Of a DNA stretch of 64,000 nt, positions 53,448 to 60,521 are shown one piece after another. Every line of letters begins with the position of its first letter. Positions within the stretch are counted from its first letter, which is position 1. Below the pieces are notes generated by a model. It was not told where the DNA came from. It searched no databases and saw nothing but the letters and a program-made list of their open reading frames with translations. This DNA is from Pseudogemmobacter bohemicus (GTDB lineage: Bacteria; Pseudomonadota; Alphaproteobacteria; Rhodobacterales; Rhodobacteraceae): positions 210,435-274,434 of the forward strand of contig NZ_QNHG01000003.1 of NCBI RefSeq assembly GCF_003290025.1, in the 5' to 3' direction. The position numbers and the translations under genes are program-made.

Positions 53448-53879
53448 TCATCGCCACCTGAAATGCTGTGGCGATTTCAGGATCAATTCGCGGTTGCGCT
53501 GGATTCCAGACCCCACCTCATCCGAAGTCATCCCGTGATAGCGCTTGGCTGGCGCGGCGACCAGGAAGGCATTTCGGGCAACGGATCCTGCTTGACCCAA
53601 TGGAGCGCCGAGGCGATAGAACCTTGAACAGGTCCGCGCCCAGCCTGCCGAGACGTTCAGCCTGAGCAATGGCGATGTCCTGATCGCCGGTCCTTCTAGG
53701 GTCGGATGTCCTGCGACATGGCCGTAAAGGATCGTGTAGCCGAAGGCATCCCGCACCACCTCCCACCGATTGAGGAACGGCGCTTCTGAAAGCTCTCCCT
53801 CGGTTGGATCGATAGCTGTGCCGTCAAGCACAGCCTGGGCCGCTTTACTATGTTCGCCGTATTTGTCGTTTGCGCTCAT
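53448..53879 (-). CDS. Small protein possibly of the DUF6634 type
   Basis: The 143-residue frame starts at MSANDKYGEHSKAAQAVLDG after AAGGGACGAAG. Residues about 1-98 look conserved: NRWEVVRDAFGYTILYGHVAGHPTLEG, LLRLNVSAGWARTCSRFYRLGAPLG. After GAPLG the sequence becomes unconserved and basic, which suggests a frameshift or read-through so that the natural protein may end near residue 100. The gene lies just downstream of the Lon-like ATPase on the same strand. Family naming is from memory and uncertain. Confidence 0.5.
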   Translation of the reverse strand: MSANDKYGEHSKAAQAVLDGTAIDPTEGELSEAPFLNRWEVVRDAFGYTILYGHVAGHPTLEGPAIRTSPLLRLNVSAGWARTCSRFYRLGAPLGQAGSVARNAFLVAAPAKRYHGMTSDEVGSGIQRNRELILKSPQHFRWR

Positions 53880-54155
53880 GGCTTCGTCCCTTTGGTGATC
53901 TGGCTCTGCGAAATAGCCCGATGAATGAATCTCGGCTCGAAGCCGGTGGACCCGGGCTGTCGAGTTCGAGATGGCCATGCACGATCAGAGCCCCGCACCG
54001 AGCTGTGGCGCCCTGAACCTGCACGCTAATGCCGCCGTTCTACAAGCCTGCGGCAACCAGCTGTTCCACGGAAGGACTCGCAGCCCGGAGCTGTGGAATA
54101 GAACCGCTGTCCGCAGGCCATGGCATGGTCACCTGCGAAAACCCGGTGAGCGCAA

Positions 54156-55214
54156 TCAGTGCAGCATCCTCGGCATCGGCGCCCTGGCAGCATTGGCCAA
54201 CTGGGTGATCCGTCGCAGGCTGATGCCCTCCGGTCGATCCGCCAGCTTCATGATGAAATCGCGACACCGAGCGAGATCCGACACCTGCGTCTGATCCCCA
54301 TCGATCAATCGGTCAAAATGCGCTGCCGCATCGGCCGCCGTCAGTTTTGGCAGGACGAAGAGGCGCGAGCGATCGCGCAGTGGCGCGGGGATGGTGTTGG
54401 CGTCGTTCGCCGTCATGATCCAGACCACCCGCGACATATCGAAGGGCACCCGGTAGAACGGACATTCAAATGACCGCGCCGTCCCCGGCTCCAGCATCTG
54501 CAAAAGCGAGGTCGTGATGCTGGTCGAGCCGCCTTTGATGCCGTAGAGCGTCCCCGCCTTGTCGACCTCATCCACGACCATGATCGGGTTGGCGACATGG
54601 GTGGCGAGGATCGTCTCGACGGGAATGCCCGGCTGCTCGCTTCCCCAACCCTTTTCGGTGCCCGAGATCCGGAACCCCGCGCTACCGCCGCCAACATCAA
54701 TCATGCGCACGGGGCTACCCAGGATCCGCGCGATGGTGCGGGCAAAATGCGACTTACCGATCCCGGGCGGTCCGGCGAGGATGACGGGCGGCATCGCAAA
54801 ACCACGGCCGCCAGCCGCGAGATGGCGCAGCATCTCGTTCATGATCCATGTTGAGACCTCGCGCATCCAGCCGCTTTCGGCATGGAGCGCAGCCGCAAAG
54901 CGGTAGACCTCGTCCTCGGTGCTCGGGCCGACCAAGCGGGCACCTTCACGGGCGAGAGCATCCAAGGCGGGGAGTTCTGCCTTCTTGATTGTGCTGATCC
55001 CGGCCTCGCGCATCCGCCGGACCCAGGCCTGCTCCGCGAGGAACTTGATCTTTCGTTCCTGATCATATCCCAGCTTGATCAAACGATGACCGGAATAGCG
55101 GTTGGACCGCATCTTGATAAAGAACGCGCGAAAGCGGGCCTCAAGTTCAGCCTGACTGGGAACAGCCAGCCGCGGCGGCAGCACCGCGAAACGTGTGTTG
55201 GGGAGCTTAGTCAT
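54156..55214 (-). CDS. Lon-like AAA+ ATPase without a protease domain
   Basis: The protein has 352 residues from MTKLPNTRFAVLPPRLAVPSQ. The AAA+ core shows Walker A VILAGPPGIGKSHFARTIARIL (near 160), Walker B IMVVDEVDKAG, sensor 1 VVWIMTANDANTIPAPLRDRSRLFVLP with the Arg finger, resembling the Lon ATPase module. The frame stops where the Lon protease domain would begin and no Ser-Lys pair is seen. It is divergent from tniQ and inside the right part of the element. It could assist transposition or be cargo. In-frame upstream codons to 55823 overlap tniQ and are rejected. Confidence 0.8.
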   Translation of the reverse strand: MTKLPNTRFAVLPPRLAVPSQAELEARFRAFFIKMRSNRYSGHRLIKLGYDQERKIKFLAEQAWVRRMREAGISTIKKAELPALDALAREGARLVGPSTEDEVYRFAAALHAESGWMREVSTWIMNEMLRHLAAGGRGFAMPPVILAGPPGIGKSHFARTIARILGSPVRMIDVGGGSAGFRISGTEKGWGSEQPGIPVETILATHVANPIMVVDEVDKAGTLYGIKGGSTSITTSLLQMLEPGTARSFECPFYRVPFDMSRVVWIMTANDANTIPAPLRDRSRLFVLPKLTAADAAAHFDRLIDGDQTQVSDLARCRDFIMKLADRPEGISLRRITQLANAARAPMPRMLH

Positions 55215-55687
55215 GTCGATGCCGCCCCCGATAATGCCACGCGGCGGGGCATGCCGGGCGTGCTGTCGACGGTTTGATGAACAGGGCGATGTTGGATTGG
55301 ATGCGGGACATTTCGGGTCTCCTTGGAGGGAACAAGCCGAAGAGCCGCAGGCAGAATGCCCGACCGTCATGGTATCAATGCTGCATGGAAATGGCAGAAG
55401 AGATCGGCCCCCGGGAGCGGGGTTCAGATGGCGCGTATTGCGCGCTGAATATGCCGAATAATCTGTTTCATGGTGGGAGAGTGTTAGTGGCTGGGTCCGT
55501 GCTGCGTCAAGGGGGCTCTTTTGGTAACAGCGTAATATTCTGAAATCATATATAAATATTGGAAATCGCGGTCTGTTCCTATGCGCGAATCTTCTATGCC
55601 CAGTCCTCGGCCCCCTTGGATTGTCCCCTTCGCCGCTCCGCGCTACCGTTCCAGACAAACCGCTCTCAAAATAGCAGATCCAACGCC
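55215..55687. promoter_or_regulatory. Divergent promoter region between Lon-like ATPase and tniQ
   Basis: About 470 bp separate the two divergent genes. The 55500-55570 part is AT-rich (TAATATTCTGAAATCATATATAAATATT lies here in pieces) and is the best promoter candidate. An 89-residue frame at 55274 has no ribosome site and no motif. Confidence 0.45.
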
Positions 55688-57547
55688 TTGGCATTCCTTT
55701 CAACTCCTCGACCTGTGCCGCGCGAGACATTCCACTCGTTCGTATCTCGCCTGGCGGCCTCCAGGCGCGTTTCCGGCTATGACTTCTGCCTCGATATGGG
55801 CGTGTCTCTGAGACGCATGGCAATTATGGACCAGGAGGCCGTCGCCGCCGTCACCAAATGGGGCAACCTCAGCCCGGTGGAAATGGAGGAACTGCTTTCC
55901 TGGACAGGTGTGCCGGCGGGCGAGATCCGAATGAGATTCAGGGGTGAAACCTTCGGGTCGCGGTCGCTGCGGAACCCGGTGATGCGTGGCTGTCGGAAGT
56001 GCCTTGCGGAGGATGCGCAACGCAATCCGGGCACGCCTCTCAAGGAAATGGCGATCCGCGGCGATTGGCTGTTTCGCGACGTGACCATCTGCCTGGAACA
56101 TCGATTGCTTTTGACGGACCTGTGGACAGAACCGACACCCGCCAGGCGCTTTGATATCGGGGAAAGACTTTCAGAGATCGCGTCTGGCCTGCAAGGCGAC
56201 TTGCAGTGCCACCGCGAACATGAACCGTCCGATTACGACTTGTGGCTTGCAGAGCGACTGACATCCGGCACGGATCCGACCTGGTTGGCGGGACATGCGC
56301 TCCAGGCTGTCACGACAACATGCGGCCTGCTCGGAGCCGCCATGAAGGAGCTACAGCCTGCATCCCTGAAGGCGGATCCGGACTTGCGCGCCATGACGCT
56401 CGCGACGGGATTTTCCGCGCTGAGCCCAGGCGTCACAGCGTTCCGTGAAACGCTTGATGCTCTTGTTGCCCGTGCTGATGGGCCACTTGCGCTACCGCAG
56501 AAGGCGTTTGGCCAACTTTACGCCAAACTGGCGCGTGACCTTGTCGATGATGCGGACATCGCGCCCTTCAGAGCAGAGGTCCGGGAGACAATTCTGTCCA
56601 ATTGGCCCTATGCATCTGGCGAAGTTCTGCTTGGAGAGCCGGTTGCGGCCCGAAGGCTGCATTCGGTTGTCTCTGCCGCTCAAACCCTTGGAATGATGAC
56701 GCCGGCTGTCGACGCGATTTTGACCGCGGCGGGTGCTTTCGCCTCGGACGATGCGCGTGCGCCCAACCGGAAGATCTTCTCCGCGAATAGTTATGCGGAG
56801 TTGCTTGAAGAGATCCCGACATGGGTGGGCCCGGGCGTAATGATGGCGTCGATGGGGATCACAAAGCGGGCATTTGCCAGTCTGGAGGAGGACGGCGTGC
56901 TCACTCCACGCACCAAAGCCCCCAAGGTCATCGGGCGCTGGCGCCAGTCGGATGGTCAGGCGCTGCTCGACCAGATGAGAGCGGTCTCGCACGAGTTCTC
57001 GGTAGATGAGAGCGGCTGGGAGAGCATCCAGCACGCGAAAAAGCGGAAGGGCGTTCCGGTTGGGCAGCTTATCTCACTGGCCCTTTCAGGCAAGATCGCG
57101 CTTGGCCGGGTTGTCGGGATCGACGGATACAACGGGTTTCGTGTCTGCACAGGCGATATTGATGCTCTGGCTGAGGAGATGGCCGACACGGCCACCGGAC
57201 CAGAAGGTCTCACCCAAACCATCTCTGCTGCGGCCTTCGGACGGAGTGTGGGACTGCGCGATGGCGGCCATTTCCAAAGACTGATCGAGGCGGGTTATGT
57301 GCTGGCCCAAAAGGTGAAGCACCCAAAGACCCACACGTTGCAATGGCGGATGACGCCTGCCGATGTCGCAGCCTTCCACCGAAAGTTCCTGACAACTTCG
57401 ACGATCGAGGCCGAGTTCGGGCTACATCGGAACAGGATTCTTGCGCTTCTGAACGCCGCCGGTGCCCGGCCCTTCACCCTGGATGGTATGTCAATCGGGT
57501 CGGTCTGGTTCCGGGATGAGGTGCAGCATCACTTCAAAACCCGGTAG
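55688..57547 (+). CDS. tniQ: TniQ/TnsD-like target-selection protein
   Basis: The protein has about 619 residues. Homology begins at LSTPRPVPRETFHSFVSRLA, so a TTG at 55688 is used; the frame is open from 55559. The TniQ domain (about 1-150) has a zinc finger GCRKC...CLEH and LFRDVTICLEHRLLL. The long remainder has several helix-turn-helix-like segments (MASMGITKRAFASLEEDGVL; LTTSTIEAEFGLHRNRILALLNAAGA), as in TnsD proteins that read a fixed chromosomal site. The gene reads toward the right end, 170 bp from the terminus, beside tRNA-Arg, which is its probable target. Confidence 0.88.
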   Translation: MAFLSTPRPVPRETFHSFVSRLAASRRVSGYDFCLDMGVSLRRMAIMDQEAVAAVTKWGNLSPVEMEELLSWTGVPAGEIRMRFRGETFGSRSLRNPVMRGCRKCLAEDAQRNPGTPLKEMAIRGDWLFRDVTICLEHRLLLTDLWTEPTPARRFDIGERLSEIASGLQGDLQCHREHEPSDYDLWLAERLTSGTDPTWLAGHALQAVTTTCGLLGAAMKELQPASLKADPDLRAMTLATGFSALSPGVTAFRETLDALVARADGPLALPQKAFGQLYAKLARDLVDDADIAPFRAEVRETILSNWPYASGEVLLGEPVAARRLHSVVSAAQTLGMMTPAVDAILTAAGAFASDDARAPNRKIFSANSYAELLEEIPTWVGPGVMMASMGITKRAFASLEEDGVLTPRTKAPKVIGRWRQSDGQALLDQMRAVSHEFSVDESGWESIQHAKKRKGVPVGQLISLALSGKIALGRVVGIDGYNGFRVCTGDIDALAEEMADTATGPEGLTQTISAAAFGRSVGLRDGGHFQRLIEAGYVLAQKVKHPKTHTLQWRMTPADVAAFHRKFLTTSTIEAEFGLHRNRILALLNAAGARPFTLDGMSIGSVWFRDEVQHHFKTR

Positions 57548-57649
57548 CGATATGTTGGCCCAAACCGCGTCAACCCTATGACCGTCGCCGCACAGGTTGA
57601 AAAGTTTTCTCTAAAAACAAAATGCTAAGTGGACTCCGTGATAGGCCTT

Positions 57650-57716
57650 GACGATTTCTCTTGACAGGGGGTGTGCATAGAAACGCCAAAACGTGCATTC
57701 TTATGCCTCGTTGGCA
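57650..57716 (+). repeat. Right end of the Tn7-like element
   Basis: TTGACAGGGGGTGTGC is followed by sites GTGCATAGAAACGC (57673-57686) and GTGCATTCTTATGC (57693-57706), 20 bp apart, then the ten-base end CTCGTTGGCA. The outer site to terminus distance (10 bp) equals that at the left end. Orientation is inverted relative to the left-end sites. Confidence 0.82.
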
Positions 57717-57721
57717 GCTTG
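57717..57721 (+). repeat. Right copy of the 5-bp target site duplication GCTTG
   Basis: GCTTG follows the right terminus TTGGCA and matches 33563-33567. Eleven bases separate it from the encoded CCA end of tRNA-Arg. Confidence 0.8.
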
Positions 57722-57732
57722 TGAAGAAGAAG

Positions 57733-57809
57733 TGGCGACCCCGGGAGGACTTGAACCCCCAGCCCCAGACTTAGAAGGTCCGTGCTCTATCCAGTTGAGC
57801 TACGGGGCC
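57733..57809 (-). tRNA. tRNA-Arg (anticodon TCT)
   Basis: On the minus strand, 77 bases fold as a full cloverleaf: acceptor GGCCCCG pairs with CGGGGTC (one G-T), D arm AGCTCAACTGGATAGAGC, anticodon stem CGGAC/GTCTG around loop CTTCTAA (anticodon TCT), T arm GGGGGTTCAAGTCCTCC, and an encoded CCA. The 3' end faces the transposon. The gene reads arginine codon AGA. Confidence 0.95.
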
Positions 57810-57849
57810 GTGCTTCTTCTGATAGCGGTTCGGAAAACGGTTCGCAACG
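57782..57849 (-). repeat. 68-bp direct repeat, copy 1 (tRNA-Arg 5' part plus upstream flank)
   Basis: This segment covers the tRNA acceptor, D arm and about 40 bp of 5' flank. It recurs at 58077-58144 with 66 of 68 identical bases. The repeat boundary lies at the anticodon stem on one side. Confidence 0.9.
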
Positions 57850-57900
57850 CCGCCCGCTCCGCCTAGTGTGTTGTTCCCCAACCCGTTTTCTGGCCCAGAG

Positions 57901-57949
57901 CGGGGACTTAGAAGACCGTTGCCTTATCCATTGGGCCATGGGAGCACAT
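57901..57949 (-). pseudogene. Truncated tRNA-Arg(TCT)-like sequence of a different lineage
   Basis: On the minus strand GCTCCCATGGCCCAATGGAT continues AAGGCAACGGTCTTCTAAGTCC: a D arm (GCC/GGC) and an anticodon loop with TCT. The anticodon stem is imperfect and no T arm follows, so this is a 5' tRNA fragment. The sequence differs clearly from the chromosomal tRNA-Arg and resembles tRNAs carried by phages or islands. Confidence 0.55.
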
Positions 57950-58076
57950 CTGCCTGACAACAACCGCACACTTCTTGAGCGGCGTCAATCTGATGGCGAT
58001 GTAGGTAGCCTACCACATCCTTATCTGTTCTTAAACAGCTACTTGGGACGAAGCAGTAGGTCGCAGGGGGTTACTT

Positions 58077-58144
58077 GTGCTCTATCCAGTTGAGCTACGG
58101 GACCGTGTTTCTTCTGATAGCGGTTCGGAAAACGGTTCGCAACG
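58077..58144 (-). repeat. 68-bp direct repeat, copy 2 (tRNA-Arg 5' part without 3' part)
   Basis: This copy matches 57782-57849 except for two bases (GGGACC for GGGGCC; GTTTC for GCTTC). Homology stops at the anticodon stem, so the tRNA is only half present. It is the footprint of an integration or excision event at the tRNA gene. Confidence 0.88.
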
Positions 58145-58674
58145 GCTTGCCGCCTCCCTGGGCTGTTGTTTCCACTCCCCTGGTTCGGCGCAGAACTGCC
58201 GCTCCGAAGGTGGTGGTATTGTCTGGGTTTAATTTTAATATATTGATTTTAATATTAAAAATATGATCCTGCCCAGGTCGGGCGGAATGGTCTCCGCCAC
58301 GATTGGGGCAACAGTTCTCGGGTCTGATTTCTGACGCTCGCGCCGCGTGTCCGCTGAGACCCGAGGTCAGCGCCGAAGCGGTCGCCCGGCCGTATCGGAC
58401 CTTGTTTCAACCGTGGTCCCGGCTGATGAAAGATTTCCGACGCTGCTTTCTGCGGTCACGACTATCTGTGTCGCCATCCTTCCCGATGCCCGGCGGGCAT
58501 TGGGTATTCTCGTCGCTTTCTTTGCCGGTCAGCCTCTGGTGGATCCCGATGGTCCGACCAGTCCAGCCGTCGAGGAACCAGACGGTTTCATTGCAATCCC
58601 GCACCTGCCGGGCATGCGTTATATACCGGGTGACAACTGGCGTGAGCGAGCGCATCACGCGGATGTTCTGGCTG
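58145..58674. other. No gene seen
   Basis: Several overlapping open frames occur on both strands (for example 58303-58797 plus, 58407-58658 minus), but none has a ribosome site or recognisable motif. An AT-rich patch at 58228-58262 (TTAATATATTGATTTTAATA) is unusual for this genome and may mark foreign DNA. Confidence 0.5.
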
Positions 58675-59028
58675 TTACCCCCGAAACCGCGCCCCCATCA
58701 AATCTCTGAGCGCTTCGATTGCCTCTTCGCCATTCTCGGTGGCCGGGGTGATCCTCACCGCGATTTCGCGGGCCATGCCGAAGCGGGCGGCTTTTGACGG
58801 CTCGATCAGGATCGACAGCCCGCGCTCGGTGCGGGTGACGCTTTCCACCGCCTCTTCGGCGCCGAGGCTTTCATCCGAGACCTCGAACCAGACCGGGCCG
58901 CCGAAAGCATCGCGGCGAAACATGACATAGGGCTCATCCTCGTCCTCGCCTTCGACAAAGCCGATGAACAGCTGGCCCTCATCCTCAACGATCGAGGCAT
59001 AAAGTGCTTTGACGGTGATGTCAGACAT
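58675..59028 (-). CDS. Conserved-looking 117-residue protein, function unknown
   Basis: The acidic protein starts MSDITVKALYASIVEDEGQLFIGFVEGEDEDEPYVMFRRDAFGGPVWFEVSDES. The beta-rich N-terminal half and EEAIEALRDLMGARFRG helix at the end suggest one small alpha/beta domain; no signal peptide or membrane segment. The start is 3 bp after the hemF stop, so it is probably cotranscribed with hemF. I do not recognise a family with a known function. Confidence 0.8.
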   Translation of the reverse strand: MSDITVKALYASIVEDEGQLFIGFVEGEDEDEPYVMFRRDAFGGPVWFEVSDESLGAEEAVESVTRTERGLSILIEPSKAARFGMAREIAVRITPATENGEEAIEALRDLMGARFRG

Positions 59029-59031
59029 GGT

Positions 59032-59898
59032 TCAGATCCATTTTGCCAGAGGGGGCAGGGACATAAGCACAGCATTGGCGTCATGGCCGGTCTCAAGCCC
59101 GAATTTGGTGCCCCGGTCATAGACGAGGTTATATTCGGCGTAGAGGCCGCGATGGATAAGCTGGGCCTCGCGCTCCGCCTCGCCATAAGCCTCGCCGATA
59201 TGGCGTCCGGTCACGGGCAGGAAAGCGGGCAGGAAGGCCTCGCCCACTGCGCGGGTAAAAGCGAAATCGGCCTCCCAGTCACCCGTGTTCAGATCGTCGT
59301 AAAAGATGCCGCCGACGCCGCGGGCGCGGCCACGATGGGGGATGTAGAAATACTCATCCGCCCAGGGTTTGAACTTTGCGTAATAGCCTGGATCATGGGC
59401 GTCGCAGGCGGCCTGCAACACACTGTGAAAATGCGCGGTATCTTCAGGATCTTCGAGGCAGGGGTTCAGATCGGCGCCACCGCCAAACCACCAGGCATGT
59501 GGCGTCCAGAACATCCGGGTATTCATATGCACCGCCGGGCAATGCGGGTTCTGCATATGCGCCACCAGGCTGACGCCGCTTGCCCAGAAACGCGGATCCG
59601 CCGCCATCCCCGGCACGCCGCGCGCCGCCATCGCCTTTTGCGCCTTTGCCCCCAGAGAGCCATGCACCGCCGACCAGTTGACGCCGACCTTCTCGAACGC
59701 CCTTCCGCCGCGCATCACGCTCATCAGCCCGCCGCCACCGTTATTCTCGCGGCTGGTGGGGGTGACCTCGAACCGCCCGGGCGCAACCTCCCCGGGGCTC
59801 CGGGCCTCCAGATCCTCGAAAGCGGCCACGATCCGGTCGCGCAAAATGCGGAACCAGTCCGAGGCTCTTGTCTTGTATTCTGTCAGATCGCTGCCCAT
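59032..59898 (-). CDS. hemF: Oxygen-dependent coproporphyrinogen III oxidase
   Basis: The protein has 288 residues from MGSDLTEYKTRASDW; a start four codons earlier is possible. HemF signatures: RENNGGGGLMSVMRGGRAFEKVGVNWSAVHG (near 55-85), CPAVHMNTRMFWTPHAWWFGGGADLNPCLED, YFYIPHRGRARGVGGIFYDDLNTGDWEADFAF and GLYAEYNLVYDRGTKFGLETG. It oxidatively decarboxylates coproporphyrinogen III to protoporphyrinogen IX in aerobic heme and bacteriochlorophyll synthesis. The oxygen-independent HemN is not in the window. Confidence 0.95.
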   Translation of the reverse strand: MGSDLTEYKTRASDWFRILRDRIVAAFEDLEARSPGEVAPGRFEVTPTSRENNGGGGLMSVMRGGRAFEKVGVNWSAVHGSLGAKAQKAMAARGVPGMAADPRFWASGVSLVAHMQNPHCPAVHMNTRMFWTPHAWWFGGGADLNPCLEDPEDTAHFHSVLQAACDAHDPGYYAKFKPWADEYFYIPHRGRARGVGGIFYDDLNTGDWEADFAFTRAVGEAFLPAFLPVTGRHIGEAYGEAEREAQLIHRGLYAEYNLVYDRGTKFGLETGHDANAVLMSLPPLAKWI

Positions 59899-60021
59899 TG
59901 TCTTACCCATCCTTCGGCCAGCCTTTGCCTATCACCGCAAGCCAAAGTCTCCAACCCGTTTGGCCCCTGGCAATACCTGTGCCATGCTGTCCGTCAGCAA
60001 GACCCTGCGAGTCCCCCCATC

Positions 60022-60426
60022 ATGAAGAAAACCGCCGCCTTCCTTATCCTCTCCACCCTCGCCGCCTGCGGCACGCCGCAGGAGCAATGTATCAGCCGCA
60101 ACACCCGTGATCTGCGCACGGTCGAAAAGCTGATCCAGGAGACGCAGGGCAATCTTGACCGCGGTTATGCCATCGAGCGTTATGAGGTCACGGTCCCCGA
60201 CTGGCAGCCCTGCATCCGTTATATCCCGGGCACCAAAGAAGACCCGACGCCGCGCCCGGTAACCACGACCTGCCGCAGCTGGGATACCGAGACCCGCACC
60301 CGCCCGCGCTCGATTGATCTGGCGGCCGAGGCGAGGAAACTGTCGCAGCTGCAGGTCAAACAACGCGAGCTGTCGCGCCAGGCGCAATCGGTGATCGCGC
60401 AATGCAAGGCAGCCTATCCCGAATAG
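60022..60426 (+). CDS. Small predicted lipoprotein
   Basis: The 134-residue protein begins MKKTAAFLILSTLAACGTPQ with a lipobox LAAC, giving a membrane-anchored periplasmic protein. The mature part has CISRNTRDLRTVEKLIQETQGNLDRGYAIERYEV, paired Cys (PCIRY and TTCRSWDTE) and a C-terminal helix SQLQVKQRELSRQAQSVIAQCKAAYPE. An upstream in-frame extension reads through hemF antisense and is not used. The function is unknown; the helical end could be a short coiled coil. Confidence 0.85.
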   Translation: MKKTAAFLILSTLAACGTPQEQCISRNTRDLRTVEKLIQETQGNLDRGYAIERYEVTVPDWQPCIRYIPGTKEDPTPRPVTTTCRSWDTETRTRPRSIDLAAEARKLSQLQVKQRELSRQAQSVIAQCKAAYPE

Positions 60427-60446
60427 GCTGCCCCCTTCATCTGTCC

Positions 60447-60498
60447 GAAAATACCCGGGGGGAGCGCCCTGAAAGGGCGCCGGGGGGCTGGCCCCCGG
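60447..60498 (-). terminator. Double hairpin followed by GGGTATTTTCGG after the CaiB-type gene
   Basis: Read on the minus strand, stems CCGGGGG/CCCCCGG (60480-60486 with 60492-60498) and GCGCCCT/AGGGCGC (60464-60480) are followed by CCCCCCGGGTATTTTCGGACAG. It lies between the convergent lipoprotein and CoA-transferase genes. It is the third member of the hairpin plus TATTT group seen after petR and the gst-like gene. Confidence 0.6.
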
Positions 60499-60521
60499 CT
60501 CCTTTGCTCAGCCTGCTTTGT

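Larger units (their letters stand above)
33568..57716. mobile_element. Tn7-like transposon, 24,149 bp, inserted next to tRNA-Arg
   Basis: The element is bounded by perfect 6-bp terminal repeats TGCCAA...TTGGCA, extended to 19 matches in 24 positions, and flanked by GCTTG duplications. TnsB-site-like 14-bp repeats lie inside both ends with inverted orientation (33578, 33673, 33694 at the left; 57673, 57693 at the right). Transposition genes are tnsA-tnsB-tnsC-like (33782-37841, reading toward the left end) and tniQ/tnsD-like (55688-57547, reading toward the right end). Cargo between 38329 and 55214 is mostly defence-like. The right terminus is 16 bp from the tRNA-Arg 3' end, recalling Tn7 downstream of glmS. 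No Cas genes or CRISPR array are present. Confidence 0.88.

Noticed and set aside
55274..55543. 89-residue plus-strand frame before tniQ
   Set aside because: No ribosome site and no similarity; it lies in the divergent promoter region.
55215..55823. N-terminal extension of the Lon-like ATPase to 555 residues
   Set aside because: The extension overlaps the start of tniQ, is rich in Arg, Pro and Ser without family similarity, and the conserved protein begins at MTKLPNTRFAVLPP.
58407..58658. Minus-strand 83-residue frame and overlapping plus-strand frames
   Set aside because: Frames on both strands overlap each other, lack ribosome sites and show no motifs; treated as non-coding debris beside the tRNA relics.
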